From Bacteroidales bacterium (GTDB lineage Bacteria > Bacteroidota > Bacteroidia > Bacteroidales > UBA932), in the NCBI GenBank assembly GCA_017554135.1, contig JAFZIX010000082.1, forward strand, positions 1 through 23,764: a stretch of 23,764 nt of DNA, in the 5' to 3' direction. Shown one piece after another: positions 1-7,136 of the stretch; positions within the stretch are counted from its first letter, which is position 1; each line of letters begins with the position of its first letter. The notes under the pieces are model-generated. The model worked only from the letters and a program-made list of their open reading frames with translations, was not told the origin of the DNA and made no database searches. The translations under genes and the position numbers were made by a program.

Positions 1-2358
1 CCCCGCGGGGAGTGGGAAGAGCCGGTGTGGGTGTACAAAGGCAGTGGCTTTATCGACCCCTGCCCCTTCTGGGATGAGGATGGGAAAGCCTACCTGAGCC
101 ACGCGCTTGCCGGTTCGCGTGCGGGGATGAAGAGCGTGATCTTTGTAGCGCCGATGTCCCCGGACGGCAGCAAACTGCTCGGTCCTTCGCGCATGGTGTT
201 CGACGGGCACGAGACCCAGCCGACCATCGAGGGCACCAAGATGTACAAGCGCGGCGGAAAGTACTATATCTTTGCCCCCGCAGGTGGGGTGAAAACCGGC
301 TGGCAGACGGTTCTGCGGGCGGATACCCCCTACGGTCCGTACGAAGACCGCATAGTGATGGCCTCCGGCGAAGGCACCATCAACGGCCCGCATCAGGGCG
401 CGTGGGTAGATACCCCCCAGGGCTCGCACTGGTTCATCCACTTCCAGGATAAGGGCGCGTACGGGCGCATCGTCCATCTCCAGCCCCTGACTTGGCGTGA
501 GGACGGGTGGCCTGTTATCGGGGAGGACCCGGACGGCGACGGTTGCGGAGTGCCGGTGGAGAGTTGGGAGGCCCCGTTGGGAGTGACGAATATCCCCTAT
601 AATGAATGGGACCATCAGCATAGCGGAGCCACTTATAAACCCTATGGCCTGGACCTCGAATGGCAGTATCCTTCTGTGCCCTCTCCTTACTGGCACAGCG
701 CATTGCCTGAGGGAGGAGTAAGACTGTTCTCCGTGCAGAGGAAATTCTTCTACAAGAATCTCTGGGATTGCCATAACTTATTGACACAGAAGTTCCCCGA
801 TGAACGGTTCAAGGTGTTTGCCAGGCTTGTTTTCAAGCCCGGAAAAGGGTTGGGAGAAAATGCAGGATTCGTGGTGACGGGAACCGACTATGCCGGCTTT
901 AAATTGACCGATGCCGGAGAGCATGCGCTGCTGCAATATGTGACTTGCAAGGGGGCTGACAAGGGCGCCGTGGAGGAGGCTGAAACCATTGCCGAGATTC
1001 CGTACGAGAATGGTGCCGCGACGGTGTGGGTGAGCCTGCAGGTTTATCCGCGCGTGGCCGAAAAACAAGTGGTGGCCCGCTTCAGTTACAGCCTGGACGG
1101 CGGAGATCTTATCAAGATGCCGAACGGCTTCGTCTGCGCCCCGGGCAAATTGATTGGTTCCAAGTTCGGTTTCTGGTGCAGCCGGACAGAGAAGAGCAAC
1201 GACGGCGGATGCCTGGATGTGTGCGATTTCCGCGTGACTCATGAGTTCGGCGACCACAGGGAGTTCCAGTATGACGAGAGCAAAGTGCCTCAGTATGAAC
1301 TGCCTGATGCGCTGACGCTGAAAAACGGCAAGGCCGTGAAGGATGTTAAGACCTGGGAGCGCAAGCGCCGTCCGGAACTGCTGAAGTTGTTCGCTGACGA
1401 AATGTTCGGCAACGCCCCCGTAGGCAGGCCCGCGGATCTGCACTTCAACTTGCTGGAAAGTGGCGAGGCCTTCGATGGTCTTGGCATCCGCAAGCAGGTT
1501 CGCGTCTGGTTCGATGCTGCTGAAACACAAGGGCTTACGCTTCTGCTTTATATTCCCAAAACGGCCACCCCCGTGCCTGTATTCCTCGGCGCCCATTTCG
1601 CTGATGATCTGACCAAAAAAGCCTACCGCTGGCCATTCGAATACGCCCTGCGACAGGGCTATGCCGTGGCGACATTCTGCTACAATGACGTGGATCCGGA
1701 CTTCGACGACGGCTTCCGCAACGGAGTGATCGGATACTATGGCACAGACAAGCGCGATGGTGCCTCATGGGGCAACATCGCCGCCTGGGCCTGGGGCCTC
1801 TCCCGCGCACTGGACTATCTCGAGATAGACCCGAACGTTGACGCAGACAAGGTGGCTGTTCTGGGCCACTCGCGCCTGGGAAAGACTGCCCTCTGGGCTG
1901 GCGCTACCGATACTCGCTTCGCGCTGGTAATCTCCAACGCATCCGGCTGCGGCGGAGCAGCCCTCTCCCGCCGCCACTACGGTGAAACCATCCGCCGCAT
2001 CTGCGCGCACTTCCCCTACTGGTGGTGCTCCAACCTCTATAAATACAGCGACAACGAGCAGAACCTGCCCTTCGACCAGCATGAACTCCTCGCGCTGATC
2101 GCGCCCCGTCCGCTCTATGTGGAAAGTTGCTCTGAAGACCTCTGGGCAGATCCTTACGGGGAGTACCTGAGCCTCGTGGAGGCATCCAAAGTATATGCGC
2201 TGTATGGCCTGGAAGGCTTCGAGTCCCGGGAGATGCCTGCGGTGGAGCAGCCGGAGGTGCATGGGCGTCTGGGCCACCACATCCACGCCGGCAAGCACGA
2301 CATCACCCTCTACGACTGGCAGCAGTACATTGCTTTCGCAGACCGTTTTTTCAAATAG
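1..2358 (+). CDS. GH43 glycosidase fused to CE15-type esterase (5' partial)
   Basis: The reading frame is open from base 1, so the N-terminus is cut by the window; the GTG at 25 is not a likely start. Numbering codons from base 1, residues 1-200 are the later blades of a GH43 beta-propeller. D19 in FIDPCPF is the likely pKa-modulating Asp and E77 in TIEGTKMY is the likely general acid, with Thr where Pro is usual. The general base Asp should lie in the missing part. Residues about 215-425 look like the concanavalin-like C-terminal domain of GH43 xylosidases and arabinosidases. Residues about 430-785 resemble bacterial CE15 glucuronoyl esterases: nucleophile S624 in GHSRLGK, an acidic SEDLWADP loop at 711-718, and likely His at 760 in GHHIHAGKHD. 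The predicted role is removing arabinose or xylose and cleaving uronoyl esters from plant polysaccharide. Exact substrates and GH43 subfamily are uncertain. GH28 follows after 20 bases in the same direction. Confidence 0.9.
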   Translation, partial: PRGEWEEPVWVYKGSGFIDPCPFWDEDGKAYLSHALAGSRAGMKSVIFVAPMSPDGSKLLGPSRMVFDGHETQPTIEGTKMYKRGGKYYIFAPAGGVKTGWQTVLRADTPYGPYEDRIVMASGEGTINGPHQGAWVDTPQGSHWFIHFQDKGAYGRIVHLQPLTWREDGWPVIGEDPDGDGCGVPVESWEAPLGVTNIPYNEWDHQHSGATYKPYGLDLEWQYPSVPSPYWHSALPEGGVRLFSVQRKFFYKNLWDCHNLLTQKFPDERFKVFARLVFKPGKGLGENAGFVVTGTDYAGFKLTDAGEHALLQYVTCKGADKGAVEEAETIAEIPYENGAATVWVSLQVYPRVAEKQVVARFSYSLDGGDLIKMPNGFVCAPGKLIGSKFGFWCSRTEKSNDGGCLDVCDFRVTHEFGDHREFQYDESKVPQYELPDALTLKNGKAVKDVKTWERKRRPELLKLFADEMFGNAPVGRPADLHFNLLESGEAFDGLGIRKQVRVWFDAAETQGLTLLLYIPKTATPVPVFLGAHFADDLTKKAYRWPFEYALRQGYAVATFCYNDVDPDFDDGFRNGVIGYYGTDKRDGASWGNIAAWAWGLSRALDYLEIDPNVDADKVAVLGHSRLGKTALWAGATDTRFALVISNASGCGGAALSRRHYGETIRRICAHFPYWWCSNLYKYSDNEQNLPFDQHELLALIAPRPLYVESCSEDLWADPYGEYLSLVEASKVYALYGLEGFESREMPAVEQPEVHGRLGHHIHAGKHDITLYDWQQYIAFADRFFK

Positions 2359-2378
2359 AATACTAATACTAAAGGCCG

Positions 2379-3836
2379 ATGAAGACCTGTAAACTCCTGA
2401 TAATCTGCGCCGTTGCCGCCCTGGCATCCGCCTGCTGCAACAGCGACCCCCTCTATAAAGACCTGCCTTTCCAGATGGAAAAGGTGCAGGCTCCGCGCAT
2501 CCCTTCCCGCAGTGTCTGCCTGCTGGATTTCGGGGGCGTGCCGGACGGTGTAACGCTTAATACCCAGGCATTTGCGGATGCCATCGATGCGCTGGTGCAG
2601 AAGGGCGGCGGCGTGCTGGAAGTGCCTGCGGGCATCTGGCGCACCGGCCCCATCGGCCTGCAAAGCAAGATAGAACTGCGGGTCTGCAAGGATGCCATCA
2701 TCGTGTTCGACCCCGACCAGGACCTCTATCCTATAATCGATACCAACTTCGAGGGGCTTGACGTGCGCAGGTGCCTCAGCCCCATCCACGCCGAGGGCGC
2801 ACACGACATCGCCATTACCGGCGGCGGGGTAATCGACGGCAGCGGGGAGTATTGGCGTGAGGTCAAGCGCCGCAAGGTCTCGGACGACCAGTGGAAGGAG
2901 ATCATCGCCCGCGGCGGCATAATTTCGGAGGATGGCAAGAACTGGTTCCCGGATGAGGGATATGCCAAAGCGCGTGCCACTGCCGGTTCGCTGAACTACC
3001 CGGATCCCTCGCTGGACGAGCAGGAAATCAAGACCTTCCTCCGTCCGGTGATGGTCTCGTTCCGCGAATGTGAACGGGTGTTGCTGCAAGACTGCACCTT
3101 CCAGAACAGTCCCTGCTGGAACCTCCATCCGCTCTGGTGCAAAGACGTGACTATCAAGGATATAACCGTGCGCAATCCGCACTACTCCGCGAACGGGGAC
3201 GGCATCGATATCGATGCCTGCGAGGGGGTGGTTGTGACTGGTTCCTCCTTCGATGTGGGGGATGACGCCATCTGCATAAAGTCCGGCAAGGATGCCGACG
3301 GACGCCGCCACGCGCGCAAGTGCCGCAACCTGATTATCGACGACTGTACGGTCTATCACGGGCACGGAGGTTTCGTGGTCGGCAGCGAGATGTCCGGTGG
3401 CGTTGAGAACATCCGCGTGAGCAACTGCCGCTTCATCGGCACCGACGTTGGCCTGCGCTTCAAGAGCACCCGCGGCCGCGGCGGTCTGGTGAAAGATATT
3501 TGGTGCGACCATATCTATATGAAAGATATTGTCTCTTACGGGGTGATTTTCAACCTCTACTATGCCGGAGTGGCTGCCTCCGATATGAAGGAGGGCGCGG
3601 CTGAGCCCGCACTGCCGCCGGTGGACGAGACCACCCCGGAGATGCGCGACATCCATTTTTCTGATATTACTTGCGCCGGCGCCAAGCAGGCTATCTACAT
3701 CAATGGCCTGCCGGAACTCCCTTTGCGCAATCTGACCTTTGCGAATTCTACCTTCACCGCCTCGAAACCGGCGGAGGTCCACTATGCAGAGGAAGTTACT
3801 TTCAATAATGTTTTGGTCAACGGCGTAGAATTATGA
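2379..3836 (+). CDS. GH28 polygalacturonase-type lipoprotein
   Basis: This 485-residue protein begins with a lipoprotein signal peptide whose lipobox (LASAC) puts the lipidated Cys at 19, so it is probably anchored to the outer membrane or facing the periplasm. The rest is a right-handed beta-helix with the full GH28 signature. NGDGID at 272-277 stands in for NTDGID and supplies catalytic D274, GDDAICIKSG has D295 and D296, GHG has H329, and RFK has R360 and K362. GH28 enzymes hydrolyse alpha-1,4-galacturonosyl bonds in homogalacturonan, or galacturonosyl-rhamnose bonds in rhamnogalacturonan. Which applies here, and whether it acts endo or exo, cannot be told by eye. It lies 20 bases after the GH43-CE15 gene and overlaps the esterase gene by ATGA, which implies translational coupling with the enzymes that strip esters from its substrate. 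Confidence 0.95.
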   Translation: MKTCKLLIICAVAALASACCNSDPLYKDLPFQMEKVQAPRIPSRSVCLLDFGGVPDGVTLNTQAFADAIDALVQKGGGVLEVPAGIWRTGPIGLQSKIELRVCKDAIIVFDPDQDLYPIIDTNFEGLDVRRCLSPIHAEGAHDIAITGGGVIDGSGEYWREVKRRKVSDDQWKEIIARGGIISEDGKNWFPDEGYAKARATAGSLNYPDPSLDEQEIKTFLRPVMVSFRECERVLLQDCTFQNSPCWNLHPLWCKDVTIKDITVRNPHYSANGDGIDIDACEGVVVTGSSFDVGDDAICIKSGKDADGRRHARKCRNLIIDDCTVYHGHGGFVVGSEMSGGVENIRVSNCRFIGTDVGLRFKSTRGRGGLVKDIWCDHIYMKDIVSYGVIFNLYYAGVAASDMKEGAAEPALPPVDETTPEMRDIHFSDITCAGAKQAIYINGLPELPLRNLTFANSTFTASKPAEVHYAEEVTFNNVLVNGVEL

Positions 3837-5485
3837 AGAGAATAACAATACTTGCAGCCATCTGGCTGATCTGCAGTTCGTTCACCATCCATCTGATGGG
3901 CGACAGCACCATGGCGGAGAAAAACCTGCAGAAGGCAGGCCCGGAAAGGGGCTGGGGGATGATGTTCCAGAATTTCCTGGACGAGGGAGCGACCGTGATT
4001 AATTATGCCCAGAACGGCCGAAGCACCAAAAGTTTCATCGATTTGGGCCTTTGGGACAAGGTGAAAGCCAACATCCAGCCCGGCGACTATGTCTTCATCC
4101 AGTTTGGCCACAATGATTCCAAGGCCGATGACCCTTCCCGCTATGCACCCGCTTTCGGGGCCTACCAGGACAACCTGCGGCTATTCGTGCGAACCGCAAA
4201 AGAAAAAGGCGCGAAACCCGTGCTGCTGACTCCGGTGGCCCGCCGCTGGTTCAAGGACGGCAAGCTCGACCGCGACTGCCATCACGATTATCCTGCGGCC
4301 ATGAAGCAGGTGGCGGAAGAAGAGAACGTGCCCCTGCTGGACATGACCACCGCCACCCTCGACTGGCTGGAATCCCTTGGCGATGAGGCCTCGAAGCCCT
4401 ACTTCATGATCAGCACCGGCAAGAACGACAACACCCACACCATCGCCTGCGGAGCGCGCAAGGTGACGGAACTCGTATGCGAGAAGATAAGGGCACAGCT
4501 TCCCGAGCTGGCGGAGCACTTAATCAGCTATGACATAGTGGTTTCGGCGGATGGCCACGGTGATTATATGAGCGTGCAGGAGGCCATCGATGCCTGCCCC
4601 GACTACTCCCACGAGCGCATCACCACCATACGCATACGTGCAGGGCTATACAAGGAGATGGTCACCATCCCCCACAACAAATTCCGCCTGCACATCAGCG
4701 GCGAGGGCGCGGACAAGACCATCATCACCTTCGACAAATACGCGAAGCAACTCTGGCCGAACGTGGGATTTCCCATGGGCACCTCCGGAAGCGCCAGCGT
4801 CTACATCCACTCCAGTTATGTGACGATGGAGGATCTGACGATAGAGAACAGCGCCGGCGAGGGTAAGGAGATAGCCCAGGCGGTGGCACTCTTCGCTGAC
4901 GGGGATTTTCTCTTCTTCCACCGCTGCCGCCTCATCGGCAACCAGGATACCGTCTATACCTACGGCCGCTATGGCAAGGAGGGCGGAATCAAGCGCAACT
5001 ACTTCCTGGACTGCTACATAGAGGGCACCACCGACTTCATCTTCGGCCCCAGCATCGCATACTTCGAAAACTGCACCATCCATAGCAAGAAGAACAGCTA
5101 CGTGACTGCGGCCTCGACCATAAAAGACCAGAAGTACGGATACGTGTTCAAAAACTGCAAACTCACCGCCGCGCCAGGCATAGACAAGTGCTATCTGGGT
5201 AGGCCCTGGGGCGCATACGCCAAGACCGTCTTCATTAACTGCGAACTCGGAGAGCACATCGTAAAGGAAGGCTGGCACGATTGGGAAAAGCCCGGCAAGC
5301 CGGACACCAAGAAGAATTCCTACTACGCTGAATACCAGAACTTTGGCCCCGGTTCTGCCACCAAGAAGGAGCGCGTGAAATGGAGTTATCAACTCAGCGC
5401 CAGGCAGGCAGCGGACTACACTTTTGAAAAGGTAATGTACCAGTCCCAGGACGGAATCCGCTGGAATCCCTTCGATAACAAATAG
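3833..5485 (+). CDS. CE12 rhamnogalacturonan acetylesterase fused to CE8 pectin methylesterase
   Basis: This 550-residue two-enzyme protein has a short N-terminal signal peptide (about residues 1-18) with no good lipobox. Residues about 19-225 are an SGNH hydrolase of the rhamnogalacturonan acetylesterase type: GDST with nucleophile S25, NYAQNGRST (block II), FGHND at 91-95 and DNTH with D199 and H202. Residues about 230-550 are a CE8 pectin methylesterase beta-helix, with Q349 in QAVAL, D372 in QDTVY, D401 in DFIFG, and R457 and W459 in LGRPWG matching the known active-site positions. The predicted role is to remove acetyl and methyl groups from pectin so that the overlapping GH28 and the upstream glycosidases can act. 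The start is set by the ATGA overlap with GH28 at 3833 and the signal peptide that follows. Both catalytic sets look intact. Confidence 0.95.
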   Translation: MKRITILAAIWLICSSFTIHLMGDSTMAEKNLQKAGPERGWGMMFQNFLDEGATVINYAQNGRSTKSFIDLGLWDKVKANIQPGDYVFIQFGHNDSKADDPSRYAPAFGAYQDNLRLFVRTAKEKGAKPVLLTPVARRWFKDGKLDRDCHHDYPAAMKQVAEEENVPLLDMTTATLDWLESLGDEASKPYFMISTGKNDNTHTIACGARKVTELVCEKIRAQLPELAEHLISYDIVVSADGHGDYMSVQEAIDACPDYSHERITTIRIRAGLYKEMVTIPHNKFRLHISGEGADKTIITFDKYAKQLWPNVGFPMGTSGSASVYIHSSYVTMEDLTIENSAGEGKEIAQAVALFADGDFLFFHRCRLIGNQDTVYTYGRYGKEGGIKRNYFLDCYIEGTTDFIFGPSIAYFENCTIHSKKNSYVTAASTIKDQKYGYVFKNCKLTAAPGIDKCYLGRPWGAYAKTVFINCELGEHIVKEGWHDWEKPGKPDTKKNSYYAEYQNFGPGSATKKERVKWSYQLSARQAADYTFEKVMYQSQDGIRWNPFDNK

Positions 5486-5501
5486 TTTTTTGCTACCTTT
5501 G
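5471..5501 (+). promoter_or_regulatory. Bacteroidetes-type promoter for the sigma/anti-sigma pair
   Basis: TACCTTTG at 5494-5501 matches the Bacteroidetes -7 consensus TAnnTTTG. TTCG at 5471-5474 lies 19 bases upstream and resembles the -33 TTTG element. A T-rich stretch (5485-5491) fills part of the spacer. The element starts inside the last codons of the CE8 gene. Transcription would begin near 5507-5510, leaving a leader of about 30 bases before the ATG at 5539. A 5-bp inverted repeat (TTGCC/GGCAA, 5499-5511) overlaps the start point. This was found by motif matching only. Confidence 0.6.
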
Positions 5502-5538
5502 CCAAAGGCAAGTGAAAACGAAGGATACATATAGGGAG

Positions 5539-6063
5539 ATGACAGACAGCGAACTCGTCGCTGCTGTCCGTAGCGGTAATACCCGTGCGTTCAACGCGGT
5601 ATTCCTCCGCTGGTATCCGCAGGTGCAGAAATTCCTGCTGTCGCTGGTCAAGGAGGAAACTCTCGCTGAGGATCTGGCGCAATCCGTTTTCATGAAGGTC
5701 TGGCTGAACCGCGAACGTCTCGATCCCGGCAAATCCCTCAAGAACTACCTGCTGGTGCTCTCCCGGAACAGTGCGTTGGATGTCTTCAAGTCCAAGCGCA
5801 ATCTGGTGATGGAGGATCTGGCCACTCCGCCCGAGAAGCCATCATCCGACCGCACAGACCAGATGGTGGAATTCGCGGAGGCCCGGTCCAGAATCATGCA
5901 TGCGGTGGAGCAGATGCCCGCCCAGCGTCGGACGGTTTTCGTGATGAGCCGTTTCCAGCACCTTTCCAGCGAGGAAATCGCGGAAATCCTCGGACTGAGC
6001 GTCCGTACGGTGGAAAAACATCTCCAACTCGCCCTCAACAATCTGCGAAATTTTCTGAGTTAG
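5539..6063 (+). CDS. ECF RNA polymerase sigma factor, FecI-like
   Basis: This is a sigma-70 family ECF factor of 174 residues from the ATG at 5539. A GTG at 5512 in the same frame would add nine residues, but it lies within a few bases of the predicted transcription start, and proteins of this family typically begin MTDSELV. Region 2 is visible around AEDLAQSVFMKVW, the core-binding and -10 recognition part. Region 4 is the helix-turn-helix LSSEEIAEILGLSVRTVEKHL near the C-terminus. Bacteroidales often place such factors beside a FecR protein and an STN-bearing SusC to switch on a polysaccharide locus when substrate binds the transporter. FecR and SusC follow in exactly that order, so this is the likely locus-specific regulator. 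Which promoters it recognises cannot be shown here; the susC leader at 7099-7136 is the first candidate. Confidence 0.93.
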   Translation: MTDSELVAAVRSGNTRAFNAVFLRWYPQVQKFLLSLVKEETLAEDLAQSVFMKVWLNRERLDPGKSLKNYLLVLSRNSALDVFKSKRNLVMEDLATPPEKPSSDRTDQMVEFAEARSRIMHAVEQMPAQRRTVFVMSRFQHLSSEEIAEILGLSVRTVEKHLQLALNNLRNFLS

Positions 6064-6117
6064 CATTACGCATGAGAGGCTGTTCATTCGTTCTTTATGT
6101 GAAACCACTAAGTTCGT

Positions 6118-7098
6118 ATGAACATAACACGCAATATTCTTCAAGCCTATCTGGAGGGGACCCTCTCCAAAGATGAGACCTTAGAGGTCCAACTTTTCCT
6201 GGCTGAACACATGGATGACCCGATGGTTCGGGATGTTCTGGACGAGCAGTTCGAGAGTGGACGGTCGGATGCGGATTCTTCCGCGGTTCGTGCTTTGGTA
6301 TCGGTGAGGAAACGCCTTGGAATGGGTGAATCCCGCCGTCCCGTCCTCTGGCTCGCGGCTGCCGCCGTGGCACTGCTCCTGGCCATCCCCGCATCGCTCA
6401 AAATCGGTTACAATCTCCACAAGGACCCTGCGCCCGTCGCCTGGAACGAGGTGACGGTGCCTATCTCCAGCACTCGGGAAGTGCAACTTCCGGACGGCAC
6501 CCATCTGGTGCTGAACGCCGGCTCGCGCGTGACCTGGCCTGAGTCGTTTGCAGGCAGCCAGCGCGAGATTTTCCTCGACGGGGAAGTGGTGGCGTCCGTT
6601 GCCAAGGACCCCGAGCATCCATTCATCATCCACTCCGGCGAGGCGGATATCTGCGTGCACGGAACTACCTTCGACTTGAAGTCCTACCGCGATGCCACGA
6701 TGCTGGAGGTGGTGCTGATGGAAGGATCCGTCAGCCTCATCCTGCCTGCGGAAGAAGGACGTCGCGAGGTCCGGCTTGTGCCCGGAGACATTGCCCAGTT
6801 CGACCGTTTTACCGGTGCCGTTTCCCTCGGCAAGGTTTCTCCCGACGGATTCAAAACCTTCAACGACAACCGCTCTTTCAGTTTCATCAATATCCCGCTT
6901 ACGGATATCGCCGCTGATCTGGAGCGCTCTTTCGGCACTCCCATTGTCGTTGCTGACTCCAAAGTGGCATCCCAGCGCTTCCTGGCCTTCTTCACTAACG
7001 GGGAGGATCTGGACGAGATACTGAAACTGCTTTCCCGGAACGGAAACCTCAGGGTCGTCCGCTCCGATGGAACAGTGTATTTATACGGAAAGAAATAA
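6118..7098 (+). CDS. FecR-family anti-sigma factor
   Basis: This 326-residue inner-membrane protein has a cytoplasmic N-terminal part (about 1-70, including YLEGTLSKDETLEVQ) that would hold the sigma factor. One hydrophobic membrane segment follows at about 75-95 (WLAAAAVALLLAI). A periplasmic FecR domain spans about 110-240, with the typical LPDGTHLVLNAGSRVTWPE and VHGTTFDLKSY stretches. A C-terminal domain at about 255-325 (FSFINIPLTDIAADLERSF onward) matches the DUF4974 type found in Bacteroidetes FecR proteins. It would receive a signal from the STN domain of the SusC encoded next and release the sigma factor. It is 54 bases downstream of the sigma gene. That gap shows no clear promoter or hairpin, so the pair is probably co-transcribed. 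Confidence 0.93.
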   Translation: MNITRNILQAYLEGTLSKDETLEVQLFLAEHMDDPMVRDVLDEQFESGRSDADSSAVRALVSVRKRLGMGESRRPVLWLAAAAVALLLAIPASLKIGYNLHKDPAPVAWNEVTVPISSTREVQLPDGTHLVLNAGSRVTWPESFAGSQREIFLDGEVVASVAKDPEHPFIIHSGEADICVHGTTFDLKSYRDATMLEVVLMEGSVSLILPAEEGRREVRLVPGDIAQFDRFTGAVSLGKVSPDGFKTFNDNRSFSFINIPLTDIAADLERSFGTPIVVADSKVASQRFLAFFTNGEDLDEILKLLSRNGNLRVVRSDGTVYLYGKK

Positions 7099-7111
7099 CA
7101 TACAACTATAA

Positions 7112-7130
7112 TTATTAACCTTTATTAACC
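7112..7130 (+). promoter_or_regulatory. Direct repeat in susC leader, candidate regulator site
   Basis: The 9-base word TTATTAACC occurs twice, at 7112-7120 and 7122-7130, with a 10-base period that would place both copies on the same face of the helix. It fills most of the 38-base AT-rich gap between fecR and susC and ends 6 bases before the susC ATG. The TAACCTTTA inside it differs from the TAnnTTTG -7 motif only at the last base, so it could be a promoter element or an operator. The repeat is seen directly; its role is inferred. Confidence 0.4.
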
Positions 7131-7136
7131 TCAACA

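Noticed and set aside
2310..3782. Long antisense open frame of 490 codons opposite GH28, with similar ones at 7323-9113, 10979-12571, 12508-14313, 16730-18457 and 20975-22894.
   Set aside because: Each is in exact codon register with the + strand gene (antisense codon position 1 pairs with sense position 3), where antisense stops arise only from sense TTA, CTA or TCA codons. Those codons are rare in these GC-rich genes, so the frames are a by-product of codon bias. Their translations show no recognisable domain, while the sense proteins carry complete motifs.
5499..5511. Inverted repeat TTGCC-AAA-GGCAA after the CE8 stop, considered as a terminator.
   Set aside because: The stem is only 5 bp and no T-run follows; the T-run lies before it and fits the promoter spacer instead.
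5512..5538. GTG at 5512 as the start of the sigma factor.
   Set aside because: It would lie within a few bases of the predicted transcription start and adds nine residues not typical of the family. The ATG at 5539 gives the usual MTDSELV opening. Not excluded.
6064..6117. The 54-base gap between the sigma factor and fecR, searched for a second promoter.
   Set aside because: No TAnnTTTG match with a suitable -33 element and no convincing hairpin were seen.
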